Positions 11,001 to 20,224 are shown, counted from the first letter of the stretch. The stretch: DNA of 64,000 bases from Diadema setosum (GCA_033980235.1 CM067068.1:32955046-33019045); one strand, 5' to 3'. Numbers and translations are program-made. Notes: generated by a model from the letters alone, not told the origin.

Positions 11001-14000
11001 CTTGTAACCTACCCATCATCATAAATATCACAACATTATAATATTATCTTTAAAACATGATATACAGATCAAATCACATGAGAAAACAATTACGTGGCAA
11101 TAGCTATACAATGGGCCATAACGACACCATACAATGGGACTCTAAGCATGGGGGTAAATTACAAAATACTTTAAAAACAAAGTAATCACCATTGAAACAA
11201 ATGGGAAAACTAACAAACGGGGCTTGGGGGGGGGGGGGGGGCTAGCCAGGCAGGATGGCAGCATGGGCATCCGGCACATGGGGTGCAGGGGGACAGAAGG
11301 GGTAGTCTATGTCATCCAGTGAACGTACATCATGGACAACATCAGGTGGGCCAACATCTGGAGGACATGTCGTGTGTCCAACCGCAGGGCATAGGCGGCG
11401 ACGGGACCATCGGGCAACGAGGTTGGGGGCATCATCCGGTGGGCGCGCTTGACCGACAACGGCATTGATGCTTAGGGCATGTATCGCGACACACAAGGGT
11501 GGGGAAGCGCTGACACAGGCATTGTCAGCTACATCGCAGTCATCGACATCAGCATTGAAGGCGACATCATGTGGGGCACCATCACCATCGTAGACATGGG
11601 GGACGTAGCAAGGGTAGTCAGTGATGACATCATGGACGGCACGGGAGGGGTCACCAGCACAAGCATTAGAGGTGTGTGGCAACGGATTGAGTTCGACAAC
11701 ATCCATGGAATCCCAGAAGGGGTCATCTGCATCGACATCGTGCGGTCGTGGCAGGGCTGTGACATCGGGCTGTGATGTGCGAAGGCAGATCACATCATGG
11801 AGCAGGGTACTGGGAGGGGTTACAGCATCATGATCACTACCAGTCTGCGAAGGAGCATGACCTGTGTGGTCATTAGGGTGAACACGTGGCATCGTGATCA
11901 CATCAGCATCATGACTGATGGTGGGAGGGGCGTTGTTACCACGATCTGGCGAAGTATGGTGATGTACCACAGTAGACCAATGAGCACCATCTTCCAGGTC
12001 TGGGGATACGACCACTTTTCCACAGGCACTAGAAACATTGTCTTGACTATTATCATGGTACTCGAGCACCTGTGGGGTTGAGGCATCATCACTGGCGGAA
12101 AGGAATAGCTCATTAAATGGGGTCATCTTCAAAGGCTTCGCAATAGCAGCCGGCGCCTGCACAACAGTGCGCATTGGATGAGTATCGTCAAAAGCCGGCG
12201 CATGCATATCGACGCGCATAGGATGATTATCATCGACAGCCGGAGCATGCTCAACAGTGCGCGTGGGACGAGAACTGACTGCTGGTGCATTCGCACTGAC
12301 ACACGTGCGTCTGGCACTGTTACCTTTCACCCTTAAACCCGAAACCAGATACACGTACTGCTCATCAGAAATGTATGAGTCACTCAATGAAACACCACGA
12401 TAGTCAGCTGGCAAATCTGGGAATGAGACACAAGGCTTTGGTGTGGCCATAGCAGGGTGTGACTCAGCTGAACTACCATTTGTATTGGCAGAGCCATCAG
12501 GACACTCAGCGTCGTGTCCATTACGAAATGTAGGGAGACTGTCAGAGCTAGGCTCAGTAGGCACTGCAGTGCAATAACCAGACTCGGAGGCTTGCTCAAT
12601 TTCAGACAGATCTGGGCCACTTACAGACCTATACTCGGCCACAACAAGGGTGCATACAGAGCTATGCTCAGTCAAGGAGGAGAAACTTGCAGAGCTGGGC
12701 TCAGTCATCTCCGGGGAACGCCAAGTATTATATTCAGTCACATCCGGGGTATGTACAGAGCTAGGCTCAGTCAAATCATGGGAAAGTACAGAGCTTTGCT
12801 CAGTCAAATCATGGGAAAGTACAGAGCTTTGCTCAGTCATGGTAGAGAAACTTACAGAGCTGGGCTCAGTTATCTCACTGGAATATACAGTGCTATATTC
12901 AGTCACATCAGGAGAATATCCAGAGCTACGCTCAGTCACAGGGGAAACTCTAGAGCTACTTTCAACTGAGTATTCAGACTGGCAAGCATGATCACATGTA
13001 ACATCACTGCACAGACTAGGCCTAGTTAAGTCAGTGGGGCTTGCAATGGATTCCGAACTGGGATACTCACACACAGTCTGTTTCTCAAGGGAGACATAAC
13101 TCACATCAACCGATGAACTACACGTACATGGACCTTCCTGCACTCTAGACCCATAGCAAAAGGTCGAATCATCACTGAATATGATTTGTTGTTTTGATGG
13201 TCGTACAGCGATATCATTGTTCTCCATGAATGGAGCACCAGCAATCACGTCAACATTCAAATCACTCACAACTACACCATTAAACCACAACTCTTTATCA
13301 TTGTGTGTTAGCATGCAGCATGTGAGGCCAACAAAATCGCCATTGGCAACATCTTTGCCAATGACGTAATCATATCCAGCATCATCAATCAAAATATCGC
13401 ATTCCAACATGTCTGCAAGAGACTCACTGATCATGTCCACTTTGGAACCACTCTGCACACTTACAACAACTGCATGACTTCCTTTGTTTGCAATGAAGTA
13501 AGGTGAACTAGGAAGCTTACATCTACGGAATTCGGAATGGCATCCGTGCGCCGAAGCGCTGGGGTCGTACCACTGCGTCGGTACGTGTGACCCGGGCTCG
13601 GTAGCTAACATAACTTTGTATGTGTGGGACTGAACTAAACAACAATGTATCGGTAAGTACCTGGCGTTATCACAACACTATCTTGCTGAGCGCTGGACCT
13701 CAATATAAAGAGCGAGATTTCTCCTGATTGATGTTTGAGATGCGCTTTTAAAGTGGGTATACCTTTGATCCCGTAGCTGCCACCACGCCAATAAAAGGAG
13801 AAAACATCCAGCGACACCAGGTACGGTTTGTAGTCAGACTTTAATCACCGAGCCCGAGTGGCTCTAAAACCATCGCCAACAGATGGCGCAACATTTTACA
13901 CTCCATATAACACACGAACAATTAATAACACTGGCGCTGAAATATCCAAAACAAAACAAACCTAATAAAAGGTGGGACCCACTTTTTCTTAGGATTGCTT

Positions 14001-15275
14001 TGTTTTACTTTGTTTCTGGATATCTCAGCCACTTCAAAACCAATTTTCATCAAATGAACTTTGAATTTAGATTGTATGCTCTTTAACATTCTAGAAATAG
14101 GTTTCTCAGTATCTTGCAAAGAATTTAAGGCTGAATCCTCACCTCAACCAATACTATACCATCCCTTTAATTCCAAAACTCTGACTCACTCTGGGTAAAT
14201 CTTGGGGTCTATGTTCTTGACTGTCATCACATACTTGACAGCCTCGAGTATGTTCAGGTCATCATCGGTTGCGAGTCTCTGGAGCGAGCCCAGATGGGAT
14301 TGGCGCAGGGATTTTTCTGAGAGGCAAGACAGATGTACAGGTGCACTTGCATGTTATAATCCTCATTATAATAATGATAATCTGCATTATGATAATTAAT
14401 ATAATCCACATTTTGACAAAGATAATCCATCCATACACATTCAAGCTTTAAAACCTGCACCTACACATCCTATCAGATGACTCTATCTGAACATACTATC
14501 AGGGGTAAAATATTCACAGAATATCCTACAAAATGGATACTTCCACTATCTCATAGGAAAACTCTCCACATTACAACATCACATACCAAATCACCATCCC
14601 TGTTTATGCTGGTGGGCAAGTACAGTGCAGAAATACATGTATCAACTGAGATGGCAGAACAGAAAGCATGATGTGCAGGTTGCTTTCTTTGAAAAAAAAG
14701 GTATGCACTCCCGTTTAAGCGTTTTTGAAGAACTCTAGCTACAATAATGTCTGTTTCTGATGCTTTTGTCTCACTGTATGGCATACACTGTACATACCAT
14801 GATTGTGATTGCGGCTGGCGTACACAAATGGGAAACAGCACAAAATATTGACCACTCTAAGATAATCTACTGTCACATACCTTCTTCTTGTAGGTGGGCA
14901 AGAATCATCTACAGTATTTTTTTCTTTTGAGGAAGCCATCAACCAGTAACATCACCTCCCTCCCCCCACCCCCCACCCCCACGGGAAAAAAAAAATGAGA
15001 GAAATAAATAGAGAAAGAAGGATATACTGTACATGTACACACATAATTATCTGAAAGATGCAGTGATATATGAGAATTAAAAGTTCACATACATTGTAGG
15101 TATGAATGCAAACAACCTCAAACTCACCAACTGCTCTGGTCTTGCGGCCCCCTTTCGAGTGGTTGCCACAGCAGATGCGCAGCAGCTCGCACTTGCCAGT
15201 GGCGCGCCTCAGTGCCCACTTGAACATTGGTCGGAACCAGGTGAAGTACACATAGAGCCAGATTTGATACCACAT
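3890..15275 (-). CDS. ELMOD2: ELMO domain-containing protein (ELMOD1/2/3 family), complete, 8 coding exons
   Basis: This is an Arf/Arl-family GTPase-activating protein by family. Coding exons in transcript order are 15275-15128, 14316-14190, 8435-8306, 7767-7659, 6739-6715, 5992-5924, 5199-5066 and 4050-3890. They sum to 903 nt, or 300 residues plus TGA, close to human ELMOD2 (293). All introns are GT-AG and every exon phase joins. The start gives MWYQIWLYVYF, then KWALRRATGKCELLRIC, as in the vertebrate N-terminus. The ELMO core includes WGEIGFQGDDPATDFRGMG, with the catalytic-type Arg at about residue 169, then YSYAVVGINLTSM and FDRFWFASKPKSVMEF near the C-terminus. There is no signal peptide; the N-terminus is hydrophobic as in relatives. 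The symbol is provisional, because ELMOD1 and ELMOD2 cannot be separated without a tree. The largest intron contains the LTR element 9012-13935 in the same orientation. Confidence 0.93.
4137..4526. repeat. Palindromic TTAAAGGGAT MITE, copy 1
   Basis: Ends are TTAAAGGGATCGTATAGTTT and CATCCCTTTAA. The two halves are inverted: AAAATTGGTTTTGAAATGGC on the left answers CCAAACCCGATTTTCATC on the right. TTAA at each end may be the target duplication. Other copies are at 8852-9011 plus 13936-14171 (split), 39412-39807, 40013-40403 and 47435-47837. Confidence 0.85.
5066..5199 (-). CDS. ELMOD2: ELMOD coding exon 7
   Basis: It encodes YSYAVVGINLTSMTYHLLRD through IYHFHKVY, matching the G.NLT....LL core. 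The exon ends with a single T before GTGAGT, completed as Cys by exon 8. Confidence 0.95.
5290..5510. repeat. Element with degenerate TTAGGG-like words, copy 1
   Basis: The words GGTTAGGGTT, GGGGTTAGGG and (GGATTA)3 precede the phrase TTTGGCTTAGCGTGCAGATA. A nearly identical phrase follows similar words at 25600-25770. The shared downstream phrase makes this a dispersed repeat and not an interstitial telomere. Confidence 0.6.
5924..5992 (-). CDS. ELMOD2: ELMOD coding exon 6
   Basis: It encodes FFAENYNGVARQVLTHSQHP, the family's YFAE...A..VL..S.HP block. The acceptor is TTCTTCAG and the donor GTAAGT. Confidence 0.92.
6715..6739 (-). CDS. ELMOD2: ELMOD 25-nt microexon (exon 5)
   Basis: The 25 nt lie between CTTCCAG and GTAAGT. 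They complete a Gly codon, encode VLGLQNL, and leave two bases of a Leu codon. This supplies exactly the GLGL.NL.YF block missing between exons 4 and 6. Removing it would shift the frame. Confidence 0.92.
7659..7767 (-). CDS. ELMOD2: ELMOD coding exon 4 (GAP motif)
   Basis: It encodes LWRLLKPNDKLEKRTCKQW and then GEIGFQGDDPATDFRGM, the most conserved ELMOD segment, with the catalytic-type Arg. It ends ATGG before GTAAGT. Confidence 0.95.
7986..8017. repeat. (GT)n microsatellite
   Basis: An uninterrupted GT run with one TA interruption lies in an ELMOD intron. Confidence 0.9.
8306..8435 (-). CDS. ELMOD2: ELMOD coding exon 3
   Basis: It encodes FSLTLQSSLKQICGYNALV through NPAHEQDLLK, matching the family's LQ..LLQI.GY and NPQHEEMLLK blocks. 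The donor is GTAAGC directly after TTGAAG. Confidence 0.93.
8852..9011. repeat. Palindromic TTAAAGGGAT MITE, copy 2, left part
   Basis: This is the left half of a copy cut by insertion of the LTR element at 9012. It reads up to TTTTGAAATGGCTG and continues at 13940 as AAATATCCAAAAC. The join reconstitutes the sequence seen in intact copies. Confidence 0.85.
9012..9161 (-). repeat. 3' LTR of the non-autonomous element
   Basis: 150 bp, apparently identical to 13786-13935. It contains a CTCF-like word CCAACAGATGGCGC at 9102-9115. Confidence 0.88.
9162..11241. other. Non-coding internal part of the LTR element
   Basis: AT-rich sequence with no coding frame above about 110 codons and no retroelement motif in any frame. 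A 96-bp tandem duplication is at 10691-10878, and a G-run of about 17 sits directly beyond the stop codon of the ORF. It behaves as a long 3' untranslated region of the element. Confidence 0.7.
10691..10878. repeat. 96-bp direct tandem duplication
   Basis: CCTCTGCACAGAAACACATA begins at about 10692 and again at 10788. The two units differ at only a few positions, so the duplication is young. Confidence 0.85.
11242..13611 (-). CDS. 789-aa retropepsin-like protein with Ser/Thr-rich repeats
   Basis: It is the only protein of the LTR element. Residues about 40-155 resemble the retroviral-type aspartic protease of Ty3/Gypsy polyproteins: a strand leading to SVQSGSKVDMIS (51-62), then DVIAGAPFM (121-129) where the second hydrophobic-hydrophobic-Gly motif belongs. 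The catalytic D-[S/T]-G is replaced: Gln53 stands where Asp is expected, so activity is not predicted. Residues 226-335 are ten 11-residue repeats of the form TE.SSV.S.DL. A second repeat with HAPA.DD.HPMR lies near 455-500. The rest is Ser/Thr/Pro/Asp-rich and probably disordered, ending at TAG. The start at 13611 is the first ATG of the open frame, 175 nt after the 5' LTR. It could be an inactive, co-opted or structural protein, or a decayed fragment kept open by chance; the open length argues against simple decay. Confidence 0.8.
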   Translation of the reverse strand: MLATEPGSHVPTQWYDPSASAHGCHSEFRRCKLPSSPYFIANKGSHAVVVSVQSGSKVDMISESLADMLECDILIDDAGYDYVIGKDVANGDFVGLTCCMLTHNDKELWFNGVVVSDLNVDVIAGAPFMENNDIAVRPSKQQIIFSDDSTFCYGSRVQEGPCTCSSSVDVSYVSLEKQTVCEYPSSESIASPTDLTRPSLCSDVTCDHACQSEYSVESSSRVSPVTERSSGYSPDVTEYSTVYSSEITEPSSVSFSTMTEQSSVLSHDLTEQSSVLSHDLTEPSSVHTPDVTEYNTWRSPEMTEPSSASFSSLTEHSSVCTLVVAEYRSVSGPDLSEIEQASESGYCTAVPTEPSSDSLPTFRNGHDAECPDGSANTNGSSAESHPAMATPKPCVSFPDLPADYRGVSLSDSYISDEQYVYLVSGLRVKGNSARRTCVSANAPAVSSRPTRTVEHAPAVDDNHPMRVDMHAPAFDDTHPMRTVVQAPAAIAKPLKMTPFNELFLSASDDASTPQVLEYHDNSQDNVSSACGKVVVSPDLEDGAHWSTVVHHHTSPDRGNNAPPTISHDADVITMPRVHPNDHTGHAPSQTGSDHDAVTPPSTLLHDVICLRTSQPDVTALPRPHDVDADDPFWDSMDVVELNPLPHTSNACAGDPSRAVHDVITDYPCYVPHVYDGDGAPHDVAFNADVDDCDVADNACVSASPPLCVAIHALSINAVVGQARPPDDAPNLVARWSRRRLCPAVGHTTCPPDVGPPDVVHDVRSLDDIDYPFCPPAPHVPDAHAAILPG
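12607..12936 (-). repeat. 33-bp coding minisatellite (ten 11-residue units)
   Basis: Successive units begin TERSS, TEYST, TEPSS, TEQSS, TEQSS, TEPSS, TEYNT, TEPSS, TEHSS and AEYRS. The two adjacent TEQSSVLSHDL units are identical, which shows recent unit duplication. Confidence 0.9.
13786..13935 (-). repeat. 5' LTR of the non-autonomous element
   Basis: It matches 9012-9161 throughout by eye. It is followed inward, on the minus strand, by the presumed primer-binding site. The CTCF-like word is at 13876-13889. Confidence 0.88.
13936..14171. repeat. Palindromic TTAAAGGGAT MITE, copy 2, right part
   Basis: After the GCTG duplication this continues the MITE interrupted at 9011 and closes with ACTATACCATCCCTTTAA. 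Confidence 0.85.
14190..14316 (-). CDS. ELMOD2: ELMOD coding exon 2
   Basis: The acceptor is TTCTCTCAG-like (CTCAG) and the donor is GTGAGT. It encodes KSLRQSHLGS..LNILEAVKYV..NIDPKIYP, matching the helix before the ELMO domain. Its last two bases complete an Asp codon with exon 3. Confidence 0.9.
14317..15127. other. ELMOD intron 1
   Basis: No gene or clear mobile element is seen. It holds AT-rich sequence with ATAATNAT-type runs near 14350-14400 and a pyrimidine/CCCC tract at about 14957-14982. Confidence 0.6.
15128..15275 (-). CDS. ELMOD2: ELMOD coding exon 1
   Basis: The ATG at 15275 is chosen because MWYQIWLYVYF aligns with the start of vertebrate ELMOD proteins. The exon ends GTTG before GTGAGT, leaving one base of the next codon. 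The open frame upstream of the ATG reads into a low-complexity Ser/Pro stretch and is not used. Confidence 0.92.
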
Positions 15276-16749
15276 ATCCAGTGGCGAGAGAGACAGGCTG
15301 GAGTATTTGGACAGGAAGGAGTTAGAGAAGGAGGGGGAGGGGGAGGTAGAGGAGGAGGAAGAAGAAGAAAGATGGTGCACGTGTACCTGCTCCAAAAAAC
15401 TTACATAGTCACCTCATTTGGCATCAGGTTTGTTACTGTATAAAATATAAAAGACAACAAAAGAAATATGAATTCTTAGTGTTTTGTCCAATCTAAATAC
15501 CATGTTGTAATACCATGTAACTATAAACAGAATGAAAAAGAAATTAAGAAGGCTGAATGATGTATTGTATACAGGAAGAAACCTTTCATAATGTTCAGTC
15601 ACTCATCATGACTGAATTCTGCTCTCAAAGCTTGTCGCCCAATTCCAGGGCTCCTACATTAACTTTTTCCATCACTTGCCCATCGGACAGGTAGAATCCT
15701 TAATTTTCAAATTTTAACTTGCCTGAAAGAAAAAAAAAATAACTGCCAAAAATGGCAACCATGTACAACTGACTTAATGAGCTTCTGATTTTCACCTTCA
15801 AGTCAAAATTTAATTTGCCCAATTGGATAAGTAACTTCTAGCTTTCTTCTTTTTAAATATTTTTACTTGTTCAGGGCCCAGGGCCGCAGGGCAAGGGGGC
15901 AAACGAGTGCTAATAAAGCCCTGCCTATTCTACACATTTCTTGAAATAAATTTGGCTTTGATGTAACTATACACAGCCCTGTCGCTGTACACAAGTCTGG
16001 TCGGGCTAGCTTTATCAGAATGCAGATATCTTTCAGTTTTCAGAGGAAGCTTGTGTCAATCTAGCATGTGTCTGATTGATCTTTGCAACCTTCCACAATG
16101 TCAATGAAATTTAGACCTAAAAACATTCCTCGAATGTTCTTTATTCTTGTTCGATGCCAGTGGCTTCTGTGGTATCATTTCTGTCACCTTTTAAGGAGAG
16201 ACTACTGTAAAACCAGAAACATTTGCAGCCCCGTGCAACAACTAACTAGATCCCTTCTAGACCCAGATAGACTCCATATCAACCTAACCCCGGGGTGCCC
16301 CTGGTACACAATTATACTGGAGTGTTGGGGCTGGTCGCAGTTAATATCGACCAAGAATCGCAAGACACCTGTCACTAGTCACTACCACCTACAAGACCAA
16401 GGACACTTCCACTTTAATATTAAATCTGCTTTTAAAACAGGAAATCAGTGAAATTTAAACCATCAAGGACAGCACAGCAGTGCCAGAGCTCATTGCATTG
16501 GACAGGTACTAGACAGCAACCCCGGTTTTTGTGTCTTCTCAGACTCACGTGACTCAGCAGAGTCTTTCTGCGATGGAAGGGCAAGGGTAAATACTAAATG
16601 CCATGGACCTGGTTCCACATAAAACCCTATAAATGTAAACTTGAACAGTCATTCTTATTGAATATTTTGGGAATTGGAGCTTAATACTCTGCAAGACCAC
16701 CATGTAAAGAGCTGAATAAAAAGAGTAGAGATGTCGACATATGCTCACC

Positions 16750-16920
16750 ACACAAATATAAGAGGATTAAGACGGCGGTGAAGCCAAGTATTTCCACGGC
16801 GGCGCGACCGAAGCGAAGTGAGACGATGGCTGAGTCGAAATGAGGACGCCGCTTTGCTCTTGCCTCTTCAACTGCTTTTACCGAAAACAAACTTCCTGAA
16901 ATTCCCACTACTATTATCAT
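16750..16920 (-). promoter_or_regulatory. Probable ELMOD promoter and non-coding 5' exon
   Basis: This is a CpG-richer patch in AT-rich surroundings. It carries a good donor on the minus strand (GTGAGC after TTTGTGTG at 16750), 1.5 kb upstream of coding exon 1. Joining it to CCTGTCTCTC just before the ATG puts its open frame out of phase, so I read it as 5' UTR. The upstream limit and start site are guesses. Confidence 0.45.
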
Positions 16921-17194
16921 ATATTATCCGTCGTTCACGTCAGCCTTGTCGGTCACTTCTAGACCTCTAGACCTATATATGGACAGCATCCAAAGCAGAA
17001 ATTAGCTAGGCCACCGACCAGCGAGAATGACTCCTATATAGGCCTACGTGGTTTCCGGATCCGCACAGTAAAATGTTATGCAGGTACACATTTCCATGGG
17101 AATCTCCCCATTCCGGATACCGTATGGTGTCGTTAAATGTGTAATAGCTGACGAATTATCTATGCGGGTGCTCAGCATAGGATTATTGAGTGAA

Positions 17195-17275
17195 CTTGTT
17201 TATACGTAGGCATTCTATCAACAAAAAAGTAACATCAACATCAACATCAACATCATCATCAACATCTTTAACAAC
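17195..17275. repeat. (CATCAA)n-type microsatellite
   Basis: Runs of ACATCAACATCAACATC continue into ATCATCATC at about 17230-17265. The apparent Asp/Val-rich frame on the other strand is a product of this repeat. Confidence 0.8.
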
Positions 17276-17454
17276 AACGACGTGAAAAAAAGGCTTTGTA
17301 AAACCACTCGATGTCCACACAATAGGAAGGAGAGCAGCAGCTGAGTATAGGCATGGAGCTATACAAACGTTTGTAGCTCCATGGTATAGGCTATTAACCC
17401 TGATTGATGAACAGACCCTGTCCCATACCATCCTTCGTAGAGTAAAGTAAAGTA

Positions 17455-17890
17455 CAGTTGAACCTCTATTATCCGGCCTCCCTTTATCCGGATCTCTCTA
17501 TTATCCGGACGCAATCTCGCCGTGATTTTTTTAATCTTTTTTAAATAATTACGGGAGGAAACACACATGAATTACATATACTTGATACATTTCTTAATAA
17601 TTATTTAGGTAAATCATCCCAAGAATTTATAAAAGAAAATGATTTCCGCTTTCAAACACGAACCTCTATTTTGGGGTCTGTTACTGAGTGTAACAATGGA
17701 AAGGTCGCAGTACACATTACTACACGTGGTACTACAATGGGCTACATCAGTACATGTGTATGTGTATGTACCATAGAGCTCTATTATACGGTATGTACAT
17801 GTATAAAGCATTGAGTCTCCCGTATCCGGTCAAATCCCTTATTCGGATGAGCCCCGGTCCCGACTTGTCCGGATACGAGAGGTTCAACTG
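17455..17890. mobile_element. Pogo/Tigger-like MITE
   Basis: The left terminus CAGTTGAACCTCTATTATCC is mirrored by GGATACGAGAGGTTCAACTG, with TA on both sides. This terminus style (CAGT..ACC..TATCCG) and the TA duplication are characteristic of the Tc1/mariner-pogo superfamily. No transposase frame is present. Confidence 0.85.
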
Positions 17891-17909
17891 TAAAGTAAAG
17901 TAAGGTAAA

Positions 17910-19191
17910 GTAGGGGAGTGTGGGGAGAAGTGGGACAAAACTTGTGATTTGATGAATTTCCTCCTATAACTTTTCTGATATTTAGGGGGCTCTCATGTCT
18001 CAGACCCAAACTCAACGCTAGGTCTCACCGCCGGCGGATCGTTTTCAAAAGTGGGGGGGGGGGGGGGGTGGCGCACTCCCGGGTTTAATGAGCTGACAAG
18101 CAAAAACAAACGAACAAAAAAAAAAAAAAAAAAAAAAAAAAAAGGTCTTCACCTCAAAAACATTACCTTTTCAAGGTTTCTATCTATTTGTTTCTAGTGC
18201 CACTTTTGTACGCACTTCCGCGGGTAAAAAAAGTGGGGGCCCAAAGTGGGACAACTTGTATGTATTCCTTTGTATGGTGCAAAAAAAAAAGTGGGTGGGG
18301 GGCGAGCCCCGCCCCCGCCCCCCCCCCCCCCCCCCCCCGGTTCCGCCGGCCATGATTAGGGTTGTTACTTCATAATTACAGAGCTACATTAAAAAAAAAA
18401 TGAACTGGGCATCTCTGTAATTATTCGGAAACGTCTAATATTTGTGGTATTATTAATTTTAAAAAGGCTTCGGGGTGAAGTGATGGGCCACCACCTTGGA
18501 GATGTTGGACATTGGTTGGGGTGAAGTCGGACAAACAGTAGTAACTATAGGCTAGATGATATTACACGCATATCATATAATAATGTATGTGTGTGCACTA
18601 TAAATGTGTGTGTGTGTTTGAATAATATATTTTACACATGAAGAGTTCCATCGCAAAACGTGATATCATTATCCATGGTCCACTAGAGACAATTGCATGA
18701 AAAGCACCCAAAATTTAAAGTAAATAATAAGAAAATCTCTGATTTTTATGCCATAACTTTGAATATAGGGAGAAGTGGGACAGTGATGCTGTCCCAGTTC
18801 ACCCCAGCACCCCAAACAATTCAAAATGGTGGCTAACAATATACATCACAATTTAGACAATGTTTGCAAAATCTTTAAAGAATGCAAATTATTGGAACTC
18901 ATAAGGCCTACATGATATTATAGTATGCTATAGTGCCTGCTAAAGCCGAACGATGAATTCAGAAAGCTCTTCACACTAAATGCAAAAAAAAAGTGTCCAA
19001 AAAATAATTCAAAATTAACCTGTCCCGCAGAGTTGTTGCAGAGCAGTTGCATTTGCTTGTAATATACTCTGATGCCAAATGCCTGACAGGTGATGAGACT
19101 TAAAGATGATTAGTTCAAAACTTTTTGAGATATGAGAGGTATCCCACTTCTCCCGCGTCCCATTTGCAGTTCAACCCACTCTCCCCTATAG
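17910..19191. mobile_element. 1.3-kb inverted-terminus element with AGTGGGAC words
   Basis: It starts AGGGGAGTGTGGGGAGAAGT and ends CAACCCACTCTCCCCTA, each next to TA and the GTAAA array. Words like GAAGTGGGAC and GGGGTGAAGT recur inside. Homopolymer blocks (about 17 G, 27 A, 20 C) lie at 18051-18342. No coding frame is seen. Confidence 0.65.
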
Positions 19192-19479
19192 TAAAGTAAA
19201 GTAAAGTAAAGTAAAGTAAAGTAAAGTAAAGTAAAGTAAAGTAAAGTTAAAAAAAAATAAAGTAATTATCACGGAAGACCAGTCCACGTGTACTGTGGTA
19301 AGCAATAAATCCCCTCTCTCCTTCTTCATATAGTCATCCTGGATACACTCACCTCATGTGCTGTGATGTGAAACTAAAAAGAAAACAAACAATGCGGTTT
19401 CATTAAAAAAAAAAAGATATAACGTGAAAGCGCTGGAAACGATTTACATCTATTGTATGCCTCTATGTTTACGGGTTCT

Positions 19480-19985
19480 GTTCATTATTACGAAGGTTCG
19501 TTATTCCGAAGATTCATTATTCCGAAGGTTCGTTAATCCGAAACACACAAATTCCCTATACCTATAGGTTCGTTAATCCGAAAATGAAAAAGGGTCCCTT
19601 AATCCGAACATTAATTTTGTGGCGTCATTGCAAAGGTTCGTTTATCCGAAAATTAAATAAGGTTCGCTATTCCGAAGGCTCGTTTATCCGAAAATGAAAT
19701 AGGGTTCGTTATTTTGAAGGTTCGTTAATCCGAAAATGAAATAGGGTTCGTTATTCCGAAGGTTCGTTGATCCGACAATAGGGTCCGTATATGAACCTTC
19801 AGAATATCGAGCTTTGTTTCATTTTCGGATTAACGAACCTTCGGAATAACGAACCTTATCACATTTTCGGAACAACGAACATTCGGAATAACGAATCTTC
19901 GGAACAACGAAGCTTCGGAATAACGAACCTTCGGACCAAAGAACCTTCGGAATAACGAACCTTCGGAATAACGGACCTTGTAACC
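19480..19985. repeat. Foldback array of GGTTCGTTATTCCGAA words
   Basis: GGTTCGTTATTCCGAA and GGTTCGTTAATCCGAA variants recur about ten times in plus orientation up to about 19795. The complement TTCGGAATAACGAACCTT recurs about eight times from about 19823 to 19977. The two halves could pair into a long cruciform. Frames in this region are repeat artefacts. Confidence 0.85.
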
Positions 19986-20224
19986 GTGGGACCCTAAATT
20001 TCCATCCCCATCCTTTACTTGTATTATATGCATAATTATGCATATATTTGAACAAAAAAATACAATTGTGTTTTCTCGTTTGTTACTCATATTCATATGT
20101 ATTTTGTCAATTTATGCTTTTGCAGTTATTACAAATGTGTTCTGCTTATACATTGTATTAATTTCTCTGTTTATTTTATGGAAATGAAAATAAGTTTGAA
20201 TCTTGCAACCACCCCCCCCCCCCC

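Larger units (their letters stand above)
9012..13935 (-). mobile_element. Non-autonomous LTR element encoding one protease-like protein
   Basis: Direct terminal repeats of 150 bp (9012-9161 and 13786-13935) appear identical. Each LTR is bounded by short inverted termini (CGCCA ... TGGC). A 4-bp duplication GCTG flanks the element at 9008-9011 and 13936-13939. On the minus strand the 5' LTR is followed at once by TGGTGGCAGCTACGGG, a plausible primer-binding site starting TGG. A purine-rich run (GGGGAGAAAAGAAAGAAG) lies just before the 3' LTR. The LTR holds ATTAAA in sense orientation. No gag zinc knuckle, reverse transcriptase, RNase H or integrase is seen; the only gene is the 789-codon frame at 11242-13611. 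It lies in sense orientation in an ELMOD intron. It must depend on another element for mobilisation. Confidence 0.88.
17441..19247. repeat. (GTAAA)n array split by two TA-targeting transposons
   Basis: GTAAA repeats occur at 17441-17454, 17891-17911 and 19190-19247. The gaps are filled by two separate inverted-repeat elements, each flanked by TA. The simplest reading is one pentanucleotide array hit twice. Confidence 0.75.

Noticed and set aside
12514..12991. Plus-strand frames of 113-151 codons with GKYRA-type repeats
   Set aside because: Antisense shadows of the 33-bp minisatellite in the 789-aa frame on the minus strand.
16681..16920. 79-codon frame as an N-terminal extension of ELMOD
   Set aside because: Splicing its donor to the only good acceptor before exon 1 puts it out of frame, and ELMOD proteins start at the exon 1 Met.
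18300..18345. C-run and G-run as a deliberate regulatory quadruplex
   Set aside because: Homopolymers of this kind occur at many places in the window, often inside mobile elements; nothing ties this one to a gene.
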